Source: Antedon mediterranea
Lineage: Eukaryota > Echinodermata > Crinoidea > Comatulida > Antedonidae
Reading direction: 5' to 3'
DNA: 64,000 bases
NCBI RefSeq assembly: GCF_964355755.1
Contig: NC_092676.1
Span: 3,576,288-3,640,287 of the forward strand
In this document: piece after piece, positions 21,303 to 31,728 of the stretch
Numbering within the stretch: position 1 is the stretch's first letter
Layout: the number at the start of each line of letters is the position of its first letter
Made by a program: the position numbers and the translations under genes
The notes under the pieces: generated by a model
Told to the model about the DNA's origin: nothing
The model's input: the letters and a program-made list of their open reading frames with translations, nothing else
The model's database searches: none

Positions 21303-22228
21303 ATGCTGGTTGGACCAAAAATAGATCGGAAATGAAAAATCGGAACATAAAGGCTTGCTTCTAAGTGTTCTCTATGTCTTGTCGTCACTTGGAAGGTAAA
21401 CATATTATTATGTACACTTCTCTCCCAGGCTAGGTCACTGCGTATTGTATATTGTTACAGTATTTCTATCTATGTTCAGTATTATATACTTTCTTATTTA
21501 CCTGTCCTATTGGTATATAAGTACTCTAGGCGTTGTTTTCTGTTCTTCTGATGATGAGAATTGTTTCTCGAAACATGTCACATTTTAAGGTAGTTTGCCT
21601 ATTCGTTAAATGCCTCGCTATACTCATATTAACTCGTAAGTTCGGTGGAATCATTCAGGATTTATCTATTATATAATATGATTGTATGATTACCGTTGTT
21701 TTGATATTAGTAAATGAATTTAGAAATACCTCTTTACTAAACGAATCGGAATAAAATAAACTGAGATAATAATAGAAGCTGTGCGTGTGAAGCATACAAC
21801 AACAGTGTCAAGGTAAAACATCCAAGTATTTTCATTTCGATTGGTTTGTTAAAAATGTCTAAATTCCTAATCCGGAGGTATTGAAGTAAATAAACACTGT
21901 ATGGGGCATCATTGTATTATCACTGGATAACATACCACACAATATAATAATAACACATATGAAACGATCTTCTAAAATAACTTTATAATCGGATAAACAA
22001 TTATTTCTATATGATTGGATATTGTATTGGGCACAAATGAAATCATATCGCGTGAGACTTTAGTAATAATGTCTTTCAAAAGAATGCGTTAAAACATAAA
22101 CTATTCTTATATTGTAGTCATTACCATAACTGATTGGAATCTACAATAGTCCTAAACAATCACAATGTTGGGAAGGAAGTTACTTTAAACCGATCAAAAG
22201 CAATATTTGGGAATTGACATTCACAAGA
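21303..22228. other. IgR5 upstream region with a hairpin at 21547-21573
   Basis: Near-identical to 43763-44691. A CTGATGATGAGAA...TTCTCGAAAC hairpin lies at about 21547-21573; it recalls hammerhead-type or retroelement ends but does not fit the core exactly. No CTCF-like word is found, so IgR5 and IgR9 have a different promoter type from their neighbours. Confidence 0.5.
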
Positions 22229-23752
22229 ATGGCTCATTCTCAATATTGGACATTGCTGTTCTTCAAGTTTCTGATTATATTTCATATATCTCACCGTTGT
22301 CGTGCGCAGTACTACAATTTTACAGAACATCCACAATCGGTTCTCGTTGCAGACGGACAAACTACAACGCTATCGTGTGAATGGACACCATCATTGAATA
22401 ACAACCATCTCGTAACATGGACATACGATCGTGTTAATAGTCCTAAACGAATTGAAATTTCAGATACAAAATACGCATTAATGAACGAAGCAACATCTTC
22501 AAGTCTTTCCATTTCTAATGTTGGCTCTGGTGACGTAGGCAACTACATTTGTGAGATCTTCGAATGTGATTCATACAACAGTGTCTCATCTTCTACATTT
22601 GCTTCTCTAGTATTAGGAGAATTGATATGTAATCCGGAGAATATTGTTGATATAGGAACAACGCTGATATGCTCCTTCACCTCTTCTGATAATTCATATA
22701 TTATTAATTTACTATGGTATAACAACGGAAAACAAATAACTTCGGGACAACAACAAAACAATGATTTAGAATCAACGGCTCTGACTGCCGAAGACGAAGG
22801 AGGTGTATTTACTTGTAAAGCCACCATCGGATTTCAAAGTCAAGCGACAGGAACTTGTGAAACTACTCCACTAGTATTTCCAATAGATGCAGAGATTCAA
22901 CAATCACCACCAGGTCCACTTCAGGTTGGTGATAGCTTTAATCTTACCTGCGTAGGGAAAGGTAATCCTGAAAATTATAATTACGAATGGACGTGGAATA
23001 ACAACCCAGTAGAATCTATGACAGATAGTCGATTTGCAATTGGCAATATGGTTATTGTGAATACTGTATCAGGCAGTGACAATGGCAAAATGGTTTCTTG
23101 TATTATTAGTAGTGGTGCTTACAGAAGTATAGCGAGCTATACAATAAACATTTTGGATCAGACGTCGAGTACAACTACAAGTATGTCGACACCAGATAGG
23201 CCTACACGTACGCAAAAACCAATTACGGCGGTCAGACTCACAATACCTGATGACCCGGATGACATTTCAACAACAGTAATGACTACACGTTTAGAGTCGA
23301 CACTAGATACACGACGTACGCCAACATCAATTACACATCAACTATCAACACATAATGTCTCGGAAGACGTTTCCACAACAATAGACCTAGCGAATACACG
23401 TCTACACACAACACCTGTTACTGTAACGCGTTCTATTACAGAAATCCTAACGGTTGTAATTATCGTAGTTGCAATTTTACTGGTCGTTTCTTTGATAATA
23501 ATAATAAGTTTGTGTGTTTATATGCAAAAAAGAAAAAAGAAAAACACAACTCCTTCAAATCGACTGTCAAATAATCTCGAGCACGTTTACGATTACATTA
23601 TGTCATCGAGCGCACACGTGACCTCGACAGCCAGTGACACTAAGTATGATTATGTCATACACCCATTCACACGCAATACGGAGGAATCCACTCCTGAGTA
23701 CCTTGAATTGGACGATGGTTTCCAAGATGGCGCACCAAAAATTTATATCTAA
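22229..23752 (+). CDS. IgR5: three-Ig transmembrane receptor, shortened tail
   Basis: The 507-residue protein begins MAHSQYWTLL at the only plausible ATG. It is the near twin of IgR9, with Ig1 to Ig3 differing by a handful of residues. The stalk lacks about one Thr-rich repeat (MTTRL...TRTQKPITVRL type) present in IgR9. The membrane helix (LTVVIIVVAILLVVSLIIII) and tail start are kept, with YDYI, KYDYV and PEYLEL. Then the tail ends GAPKIYI: a deletion of about 240 bp relative to IgR9 (46288-46527) removes the ADYDDV and KYENG motifs and fuses to former 3' flank. Promoter and flanks belong to the large block shared with 39.5-48 kb. Confidence 0.88.
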   Translation: MAHSQYWTLLFFKFLIIFHISHRCRAQYYNFTEHPQSVLVADGQTTTLSCEWTPSLNNNHLVTWTYDRVNSPKRIEISDTKYALMNEATSSSLSISNVGSGDVGNYICEIFECDSYNSVSSSTFASLVLGELICNPENIVDIGTTLICSFTSSDNSYIINLLWYNNGKQITSGQQQNNDLESTALTAEDEGGVFTCKATIGFQSQATGTCETTPLVFPIDAEIQQSPPGPLQVGDSFNLTCVGKGNPENYNYEWTWNNNPVESMTDSRFAIGNMVIVNTVSGSDNGKMVSCIISSGAYRSIASYTINILDQTSSTTTSMSTPDRPTRTQKPITAVRLTIPDDPDDISTTVMTTRLESTLDTRRTPTSITHQLSTHNVSEDVSTTIDLANTRLHTTPVTVTRSITEILTVVIIVVAILLVVSLIIIISLCVYMQKRKKKNTTPSNRLSNNLEHVYDYIMSSSAHVTSTASDTKYDYVIHPFTRNTEESTPEYLELDDGFQDGAPKIYI

Positions 23753-24117
23753 AGCAAACGTTAGAAGTATACAGTATGGAACTTAATCAAGTTAATCAAT
23801 CATTGTATAGAAAGCACTATCCCACAGAGGTCTTGTTTAACATATACATTTAACAAGATACATTTTCGAAGAAAAACAAGTACATTGTAATTCTCATTAT
23901 ACGAAGGACAAACTGGAAACTGCACCATGGATCTAGTTTAAGTTTTAAAAAGGATATGCTTTTAAATAAATTGTTATATAATATTACAACATTTATTGTA
24001 TATAAACCACTACCACCACCATGGTCTAATATAAATCTAAATAAATAAATAAGTGTACAGTTATATACATTTAAAATAGAATAAACTGTAGGCAGTTAGG
24101 CGTTATAGCAAAACATT
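23753..24117. other. Intergenic, shared with 46530-46886
   Basis: No gene seen; AT-rich with polyadenylation-like AATAAA words near 24040. Confidence 0.5.
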
Positions 24118-24257
24118 AATTAAGCTTGTATAGACGCAACAAAAGCGAGTTGACCAATGACAAGCGACAGTTCGAATAATACATTGCTTATGATTGATCA
24201 AATCGCTTACGTTGCTTTACGTCCTTGTGTTGCGTCTCTAGTGGGAACCAAGCATTA
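24118..24257. mobile_element. MITE with TTA target, family 2
   Basis: Left end AAGCTTGTATAGACGCAAC and, inverted at the right, GCTTGGTTCCCACTAGAGACG. TTA-type words flank both ends. Duplicate at 46887-47023. Confidence 0.6.
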
Positions 24258-24754
24258 GGGGAAAATGTACGCAATAGTAGTACAAAAATTATATATTATT
24301 TAAGGAAGCAATATAGATGAACAGATTATGGTTAAATAACATAGTATAAAATGACTCCATGTAACGAGGGGAAAGCCATGCTTCAACGTTGATATCTATT
24401 TGATCATCATCAGGAATCGATGATCAAATAAAGATTGAAACGTTGAATGGCTTGCCTCTCCTTATTATTTAAGGAAACAATAACACTAGATTATTAACGA
24501 GCAATATGACAAGAATAACACAGGAATTAGGGAGGCAGGAAGTTTTACGAAACTTTTTTAAAATGTATTGCTTTATCAAGTTGTCCGGTATCGTGTTTTG
24601 TTTTCACTTTCATAGATGATTCTAAGTGTACAATGAACTAACAAAATAATGCCAGTAAATTATCTAATATATCAACATATTGGAAACGAATTATAATATA
24701 ATTACTCTAAATGATATAATGTATACAAATTTACACTGTCTACAAAGTTTAATA
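24258..24754. other. Intergenic with a hairpin at 24404-24432
   Basis: TATTTGATCATC and GATGATCAAATA form a hairpin around CAGGAATC-like loop bases, followed by GATTGAAACGTTG. The duplicate is at 47160-47210. No gene. Confidence 0.5.
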
Positions 24755-24905
24755 GTTCACCCTAAACATTGGACTATGTTGTTTTACAAAATTATGCTTG
24801 ATGACATTAAATTATTATACACTTGTTAAAAACCACTGATATCGGTTATCGTTGCGAAAAGACAAACACCAACGTTATCGTGTGAATGGACACCAGATCT
24901 ATGTA
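24755..24905 (+). pseudogene. Relic of a receptor 5' end
   Basis: A decayed signal peptide (HWTMLFYK-like, from 24763) is followed, after a gap, by a VIVAKRQTPTLSCEWTPDL reading at about 24847-24903, the start of an Ig1 domain. Everything after it is lost. Copies stand at 47545-47690 and, reduced to the signal peptide, near 54630. Confidence 0.7.
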
Positions 24906-25320
24906 TATGTTTCCATCTAATTGTAGCCTTACATAAATTTAGTCAAACTAAGTGTTCAATGCTTACAAAACAAAGGAGGGGCCAATGCGGGGTTGAGGGT
25001 TACACATTTACTGTCATTACACCTAGAGGTCTAGTTCTGCAGCTAAATCTTGTTCATTAGTTTAGAAAATCAAATCGTAAACCACGCTCTCTAAGAGAAG
25101 ACAGGCACTTAATCAGTAATTATATCTTCGCATAAAAAGAACAATATCTTTCTACATATTTTTAAATCAATAGTATGTTGAAATTACTGTATTTGACAAT
25201 GCAGTGTTAATGTTCAGAATTGTGTAACTCTTATTCTTGTCAGCATTTATATTCCTGTCGTGTGTGGCAGCAGATAGCAACTTGCATAAAAGAAACAGGA
25301 ATGATGAAACGTTTTAGTTC
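24906..25320. other. IgR6 distal upstream region
   Basis: Shared with 47790-48255 and 54770-55120. No gene seen. Confidence 0.55.
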
Positions 25321-25326
25321 TAAGTT

Positions 25327-25350
25327 ACTCGATAGGGGGCGGTGTGCATT
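25327..25350 (+). promoter_or_regulatory. IgR6 CTCF-like word
   Basis: ACTCGATAGGGGGCGGTGTG lies about 300 bp before the start codon, followed by the ACTAGTTTTACCTAT word shared with IgR10, IgR11 and IgR13. Confidence 0.45.
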
Positions 25351-25644
25351 ATTACTAGTTTTACCTATATAGAATGCAATATGTTAAAATAACTTTATAC
25401 AGGTTACGTAGTTGATGCAAATATCACTTTAGCAGGAACACGCTACAATACAGTACACAGTAATCAGAACGACTGAGTGTTACAAAGTATTACTTGTACC
25501 AACGTGTGTACAGCAATTATATAGTATTAAGGAATACAGTATCGTTAAATTTGGTTTACGATTATGGACATTTATTATTCGTATAATCTTGAACTTGATA
25601 AGTAAGTAAATCGATCACGGAACTTAACCGTCGCATTGTTTATA

Positions 25645-27144
25645 ATGGCTCATCATCAACATTGTACATTGCTGTTGTACAAGTGCCTGATTATATTGTA
25701 TAGTGTATTTCACTGCTGTTGTGCACAATCCTATACTTTTACAAAACAACCCCAACCTGTTCTTGTTGGACATGGACAAACAGCAACGTTATCGTGTGAA
25801 TGGACACCTGAATTGAATGAAAACCATTATGTTGCATGGAGATACTATCCTGTTGGTAGAACGGTTCAATTAATTAAAAGTTCAACGTCAAAATACATTT
25901 TCACAAAAGGTGCAACATCTTCAAATCTTTCCATTGTGAATGTTGGTCCTAATGATATAAGAGGAGAATACAGGTGTAATATCTTCATTGGTTATGGTGT
26001 ATATATTATTTCTAAAGTTAGTTATGTAGTGATAGGAGTGTTAACATGCAATCCAGAATATGATAATGGTGAAATAGGAACAACGATGACATGCTCTTAT
26101 ACTACTAATTTTGTATATGATATCGATTTACTATGGTATAAAGACGGGAATGAAATTACTTCAGCAGTACAACAAAATGATATCAAAGAATCAAGAGCTT
26201 TGACTAGTGACGACGATGGAGCTGTATTTACTTGTCAAGCCAGACTCGCAAATCAAGTGATAGGAACTTGTGAGACTACTCCGCTAATATTGAACATAGA
26301 TGCAAAGATTGAACAATCACCACCAGGTACACTTCAGGCTGGGAATAGGTTTACCCTTACCTGTTTAGGGAACGGTAATCCTGATTACTATGAATGGACG
26401 TGGAATGGCAAACCTATAGGATCGTCGACAGATAAAAGTCGATTTGCAATAGGTAATGTGCTTACTGCGATGAGAGTATCAATCAATGCCAATGGAAAAA
26501 TAGTTACTTGTACTATTAATCGCAGTGGTCGTAACAGCAGTACAGCGAGTTATACAATAAACGTTCTACAGAGCATTTCGAGTAGGCCTACTACTACACA
26601 TTTGCAAACAACGCCAGGTAGACGTACGCGACAAGTCGTTACAGACAAACTACTACCAACTACACACTTACACACTACACGTTTACAGTCGGCACGTACG
26701 CAACAAGTCGTTACTGACAAACTACTACCAACTACACGCTTAAACACTACACGTTTACAGTCGACACGTACGCAACAAGTCGTTACAGACAAACTACTAC
26801 CAGCTACACGCTTACACACTACACGTTTACACACTACACGTACGCAACGATTCATTAAAGACCAACTCTTAGCAACTAATATATCGGTTGTCGAGCCCCC
26901 AACACTAATGGTTGTAATTAGTGTACTTGCAATTTTACTCGTAGTTTCTTTAATATTAATAATATACATGTATTTGCAAAAAAGAAACGTATCTAGAGAC
27001 AACATAATTCCTTTAAATCGACCACCGAAAAATATTGGACACATTTACGATTATATTGCGTCTTCAGACACACAGATGACACACACACGTATGCTTATGC
27101 CATATATATCCGTGTACACGCATTACAGAGAACACAAGTGCTGA
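25645..27144 (+). CDS. IgR6: three-Ig transmembrane receptor, class A tail cut by frameshift
   Basis: A 499-residue protein from an ATG reading MAHHQHCTLLLYK. Signal peptide, three Ig domains and membrane helix (TLMVVISVLAILLVVSLILI) are intact. The stalk is the longest of the array, with three exact-length 72-bp repeats. The front and promoter resemble IgR10, IgR11 and IgR13, whereas the membrane segment and tail are class A. The tail keeps one YDYI, then a deletion near 27080 and a 2-nt insertion near 27105 send it out of frame, and it ends YREHKC. The lost motifs remain readable just downstream. The gene could be a receptor with almost no signalling tail or a young pseudogene. Confidence 0.85.
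   Translation: MAHHQHCTLLLYKCLIILYSVFHCCCAQSYTFTKQPQPVLVGHGQTATLSCEWTPELNENHYVAWRYYPVGRTVQLIKSSTSKYIFTKGATSSNLSIVNVGPNDIRGEYRCNIFIGYGVYIISKVSYVVIGVLTCNPEYDNGEIGTTMTCSYTTNFVYDIDLLWYKDGNEITSAVQQNDIKESRALTSDDDGAVFTCQARLANQVIGTCETTPLILNIDAKIEQSPPGTLQAGNRFTLTCLGNGNPDYYEWTWNGKPIGSSTDKSRFAIGNVLTAMRVSINANGKIVTCTINRSGRNSSTASYTINVLQSISSRPTTTHLQTTPGRRTRQVVTDKLLPTTHLHTTRLQSARTQQVVTDKLLPTTRLNTTRLQSTRTQQVVTDKLLPATRLHTTRLHTTRTQRFIKDQLLATNISVVEPPTLMVVISVLAILLVVSLILIIYMYLQKRNVSRDNIIPLNRPPKNIGHIYDYIASSDTQMTHTRMLMPYISVYTHYREHKC
26623..26838 (+). repeat. Three 72-bp coding repeats in the IgR6 stalk
   Basis: CGTACG words mark the repeat starts at 26623, 26695, 26767 and 26839, exactly 72 bp apart. Each unit encodes 24 residues of the type RTQQVVTDKLLPTTRLHTTR plus LQST, rich in Thr and Arg. 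The array is in frame, so copy number changes only stalk length. IgR3 has about one unit. Confidence 0.9.
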
Positions 27145-27373
27145 ATACATTGAAGTAGAAGACAGTTCCCATGAGAGCCCACAAAAACCAGAACAAAATA
27201 TGACCGCAGTCGAGAACGATGATGTGTCCTTACAACCAACGGATATTTGCAGCAAAGAGGCCACGTACGAAAATGGTCAATTGCGTACCGGTATCAAAGG
27301 CATAGCAACTTCTGACAATGTGACAATTAAGTACGAAAATACTAAATCATCTACGCATCTACAGGAAATATAA
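27145..27373 (+). pseudogene. Out-of-frame remainder of the IgR6 class A tail
   Basis: Reads AEYIEVEDS, then NDDVSLQPTDICSKEATYEN and IKYENTKSS, the normal class A end, up to a stop at 27371-27373. It is detached from IgR6 by the frameshifts near 27080-27105. Confidence 0.8.
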
Positions 27374-28599
27374 TTTACTTTTTAAGAAAAAGGCGCAAAA
27401 AGACAAAACGCATAAGCCTGCCATTAATATCAAAGAATGACATTAAAGAAAAGAAATAAAGCAGAAACTATACAAATTCTGGAAACTTCGAAAATGTCGA
27501 CGTTCATGGAAGTGGATGGCAGAAATATGAATGTGAGCGTGATCGTCAAAAATGGTCTATGATGGTTCTCTATAAAACATTATATATATTATATAATTAT
27601 AATTGTTATTGATAGTTATTTACACGTTACAAGTAATTTTGTGAATATGCATTTAATAAATAAATATCATCCGGTATTACACACGATGGAAATTAAGCTA
27701 TCTTTTTCTTTGTTAATTTTTTTAAATATAAGATAGCAAAAAACTTTAACTTAATAAAGTTAATGAAGGTAACAATTAAAAGTGAAACCATTAATTTGTT
27801 TAATACTTTTTTACTATGTTATTATTTTTTAAAAACAAAAAACTAAATTATAAGCGAGCAACACGACAAGAAAAACAAAGAAACAATTTGTTTTGTTATT
27901 GTTTTAACTCTAGATTTGTCTTGCCTTTCGGTTCAATGCTCAGTTAATTGCTAAATTCGCACGAAATACGGAGCTGTTCAATTCTTAATAGAACTGTCGC
28001 TTATTTAACAAAACGGCGCCTAGGTAGAGTTAGGCGTACATTTTGTTTTACGGTAAATGTAAATATAGTAGGCCTACCTTATTCCATAATGAATAACAAA
28101 AATAGATTTCATTGAATACATAATTTTTTTTAGATCATGTATGTGATTGTTATTATAGGAGAGGAAACAAATTTGATAAAGTATATCTAATATACCTAAT
28201 AGACTTTAGGCAAGAACTAAATTATTCAGTTATTTACACGTTAAAAGTTTGTAATTTTGTGAATATACATTTAATAAATAAATATTATCAGGTAGTACAC
28301 ACATTGGAAAGAAAGATATCTTATTATTTGCTAATTTTTGTTAAAAGATAGAAAACAACTTTAATTTGATAAAGTTAATGAAGAAAAAACATTAAAAGTA
28401 AATTCATTAATTTCTTTTATTATTGCTTTAACTCTAGATTTGACTTGCATTTCGGTTCAATGTACAATTTACATTCACACGGAAGACGGAGTCGTTCAAT
28501 TCTTTATAGAATGTATCTATTATTTAACAAAATGGCGCCTTTGACTCCGTGAAACGGAACAAGTTAGGCGTACATTTTATTTTACAGTAATGTAAATAT
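27374..28599. repeat. Intergenic; two copies of a ~400-bp repeat
   Basis: About 27600-28060 and 28190-28600 are diverged copies of the dispersed unit also found at 7740-8030. Both include CACACG...GTTCAATTCTT(A/T)ATAGAA and ATGGCGCC-like words. No gene. Confidence 0.6.
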
Positions 28600-28930
28600 A
28601 GTATTTGTTTGTTTGTTTGTTTTATCTTTATACTGGGTGACCTCTTCAGCCAAAAACTGATCTCCAAGAGGGCCCAGTTGGTGATCAGTGGCTGTGATGT
28701 ACTAATACACCGGGGTAACCCCCTACTCATCTCGAAAGATGTACTAGGTTCTTTAAAGTGCACACGAGAAAGTTGTGTACACTGGACCTACGGTTTATAG
28801 TCCTTATCCGAGAAGACTCGTTCTACCACCAGAACCATGGAGTGAGTGAGCCTCGAACCCCTGCCGATGTTATGGCTACGTGATTACGGTTCCACTGTCT
28901 TAACCGCTCGGCCACTCACTCACTTAAAGG
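28600..28930 (-). mobile_element. tRNA-derived SINE (Leu/Ser-like head)
   Basis: On the minus strand the element opens with TGGCCGAGCGGTTAAGAC (A box, 28899-28916) and has a B box, GGGTTCGAGGCTC (28848-28860), the layout of a class II tRNA promoter. The body runs to a (AAAC)n-like tail at 28606-28624. The tRNA part is too degenerate after the B box to be a working tRNA gene. Confidence 0.75.
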
Positions 28931-29039
28931 CCTACCTTATTTCATAATGAATAACAAAAATATATTTCATTGAATATATAATTATTTTTTTAGATTATGA
29001 TTGTCATCGTAAAAGAGCAAACAAATTTAACTTTTAATA

Positions 29040-29215
29040 AAAGTATGTATTATTACATAAAACTGAGATCAACGGTAACGACAATAAGGAAAGAAAGTTG
29101 TAAATACAGATAATTATGATTTTGCGAACGAATTTATAAATGTGAAAGGCTATTAGTGAAGCTGATGAAACTCAATATGGAAACAAAGAAAATGCCAAGT
29201 TCTTGATACTTTCTA
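29040..29215 (+). pseudogene. Heavily decayed class C tail relic
   Basis: The words GAGATCAACGGTAACGACAATAAGG resemble the opening of the relics at 6972 and 61487 (GAGATCAACGTTAACGAGAAT). A NYDFANEFINV-like reading follows and then a stop. Very degraded. Confidence 0.4.
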
Positions 29216-29866
29216 CATTTAGAAAATTGCTCAAAATAACTGTCCCCTAATGGACCTTGTTTAAAGGTATCTAGAGTAGAGGAACAAATAATACATTAAT
29301 TCGTTTTCTTAATTATTGATCAATAACTCACTAATATGTAAAATATATATAAGAACTCATGGACAGCATTAACTAAATGAAAAAAGACTAAAAATAAAAA
29401 AAACACGAATTTATAAAACATAATAATAACCTAATGAACAGAAGAAGAAAAACAAATACAAGACTAACTAAACATAGCTTATATGGACAAAAAATAAATG
29501 AAAAGACATCGTTAATAATTGAAATAAAAAAAAACGAAATATTTCTAAAGACAAAAATCATGATATATGTAAGAAAGTTAGAATTGCTTTTTCAAATAAT
29601 TTAGTTATAGTGTGCTAAGTGAAGACCAATTAATTTCAATTCAATTAGTGGTTATTATTATATTTAATATAACTACGACCGCCAGAGAAAGCAAAACTTT
29701 CCTAAATAAAATAATAGGCTTCTCCTTATCTATTCATATAGAACCAGAAATACAAATGTGAAATCATATAAACGAAGATGCGACAATAACAAAAATCGTT
29801 TTCAACATTAATGTAGATCTCAACAATACATTACAACACAGGGATACTTCAGTTTTAGTCAAAATC
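29216..29866. other. IgR7 distal upstream region
   Basis: Matches 9960-10540 from about 29390. No gene. Confidence 0.6.
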
Positions 29867-30030
29867 GTCACTCTAGAGGGCGGTATACAGTTGTACTACA
29901 GGAGCTTCCCCTATTTTACAATAATGGAATAAGATATGTTTACAAAACTTTAGTGCGGATGCGCAGTTATTTCTGTATATAGCATGTGACCAGGTTTGAT
30001 GTATCAATACAGTGACTAGATACAGTACAG
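29867..30030 (+). promoter_or_regulatory. IgR7 promoter region: CTCF-like word and TATA-like box
   Basis: CACTCTAGAGGGCGGTATAC lies at 29869-29888, one base off the IgR2 word. TATATAGCATG lies at about 29976 and ACAGTGACTAGATACAG at about 30010. Confidence 0.5.
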
Positions 30031-30255
30031 GAATCAGATCGAGTGAGTGCTTAAACTGAGTACGATTTTATAACAACGCGAGTATCGACTAACAATAAGG
30101 CTTATTAAAAAACATTGTTTGATCATCAGAATTTACCTACGTTTATTTGTATACGTTTTAATTTTACCATGAATATCTAGTTTGGAAATTGATTTAAACT
30201 GAACTAAAGTAATATTAGAAGCTGAACTAGAAACTACAAAATCGCAGTGTTTATA

Positions 30256-31728
30256 ATGACTCATCATCATTGCTTGCTGTGCCTGATTGTATTGTGTAGT
30301 ATATTTTACGAATGTTTTGCACAAATATATGTCTTCACAGAAGGCCCGAAATCAGTTCTTGTTGTTGAAGGAAACACAGCAAGTCTATCGTGCGAATGGA
30401 GACCAGAATTGTATGAACGACATATCTGTCAATGGTTATTCTTCCCTCATGATGGTGGTCAGGCTCAATCAATTAGAATGTCAAATTCAAAGTACAATTT
30501 AATAAATAACGCAACATCTTCGAATCTTTTTATTTCCAATGTTGCTTCTGATGACGTGGGATACTACAAGTGTGAGATCAACGGAATTATTAATGAATAC
30601 AGTTTATCTGATCCGGCTGCCGTAATGATAGGAGAAATAAGGTGCAATCCAGAATATGATAATGGTGAAATAGGAACAACGATGTCATGTTCTTATCTTT
30701 CTTCTTATCCTTCAAATGATATTTATTTACGATGGTATAAAGACGGAAATATAGTACTATCAGACACACAAGACAAACACGTTATAGAATCAAGAGCTTT
30801 GACTGCTGAAGACGATGGCGCTGTATTTTCTTGTAAAGCCACACTGGTATCTCAAATTCAAGTGATAGGAACTTGTGAAATTACGCCGCTAGTATTGACT
30901 ATAGATACAGAGATTGAACAATCACCACTAGGTCAACTTCAGGTTGGTGATAGCTTTAATTTTACCTGCTCAGGGAAAGGAAATCCTGATTACTATGATT
31001 ATAAATGGACGTGGAATGACAAACCAGTAGGATCGTCGCCAAATAAAAGACGATTTGCAATAGGTAATGTGCTTACTGCGATGAGTGTACCAAGCAGTGC
31101 TAATGGCAAAAACGCTACTTGTACCATTAGTCGTAGTGGTCGCAACAGCAGTACAGCGAGATATACAATCAACGTGCTAGAGAACATTTGGAGTAGGCCT
31201 ACAACTACACGATTGCAAACAACACCAGATAGACGTACGCAACAACTCATTACAGACCAAATCTCAGTAACTAATATCTCATCGGGTGACGAGCCCCCAA
31301 CACTAATGGTTGTTATTAGTTTACTTGCAATTTCACTTGCAATTGCTTTAATATTAATAATATACATGAAAATACAAAAGAGGAACTTAGCTAGGGACAA
31401 CACAATTCCTTCAAAACGACCGACGACTAACATTGGACACAATTATGATTACATTACGTCATCAGACACACACGTGACCACGCCAGTCAATGACATAGAT
31501 AATAAATACGATTATGCCGTATATCCGTGCACACGCAATGAGAAAATCGTCACTGCTGAATATATTGAGGTAGTCAACTTTTCCAAACATGACCCAGCAA
31601 ATCCAGAAAGTAATAGCGCGGCTGAGAACGATAACGTAGCATTGCAACCAACAGATATTTCCAGCGAAGAGCCAAAGTACGAAAATAATAAACTACGTGT
31701 TAAACGCTACAAGCATGACAACGTCTGA
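30256..31728 (+). CDS. IgR7: three-Ig receptor, chimera of IgR2 front and IgR3 tail
   Basis: A 490-residue protein from ATG (MTHHHCLLCL). Promoter, signal peptide, Ig3 (GDSFNFTCSGKGNPDYYDYK) and stalk follow IgR2, in places base for base. Inside the membrane segment, near 31335-31375, the match switches: SLAIALILIIYMKIQKRNLA and the whole tail, stop and 3' flank including the satellite follow IgR3. Ig1 and Ig2 differ from IgR2 by many substitutions, so the block of identity in Ig3 suggests gene conversion. Tail motifs are YDYI, KYDYAVY, AEYIEV and KYENNKL; the shared 7-nt insertion truncates the end. The ORF is intact. Confidence 0.88.
   Translation: MTHHHCLLCLIVLCSIFYECFAQIYVFTEGPKSVLVVEGNTASLSCEWRPELYERHICQWLFFPHDGGQAQSIRMSNSKYNLINNATSSNLFISNVASDDVGYYKCEINGIINEYSLSDPAAVMIGEIRCNPEYDNGEIGTTMSCSYLSSYPSNDIYLRWYKDGNIVLSDTQDKHVIESRALTAEDDGAVFSCKATLVSQIQVIGTCEITPLVLTIDTEIEQSPLGQLQVGDSFNFTCSGKGNPDYYDYKWTWNDKPVGSSPNKRRFAIGNVLTAMSVPSSANGKNATCTISRSGRNSSTARYTINVLENIWSRPTTTRLQTTPDRRTQQLITDQISVTNISSGDEPPTLMVVISLLAISLAIALILIIYMKIQKRNLARDNTIPSKRPTTNIGHNYDYITSSDTHVTTPVNDIDNKYDYAVYPCTRNEKIVTAEYIEVVNFSKHDPANPESNSAAENDNVALQPTDISSEEPKYENNKLRVKRYKHDNV

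Noticed and set aside
26550-27044. Minus-strand open frame opposite IgR6 stalk and membrane region (likewise 11674-12117, 30999-31442, 18552-19016, 41050-41496)
   Set aside because: These frames recur opposite the same domain of each paralogue and follow from its codon usage; no start context or family signal of their own.
28840-28926. Functional tRNA gene (minus strand), and the similar one at 50746-50820
   Set aside because: A and B boxes are present but the cloverleaf cannot be completed and an A-rich tail follows; both are SINE heads.
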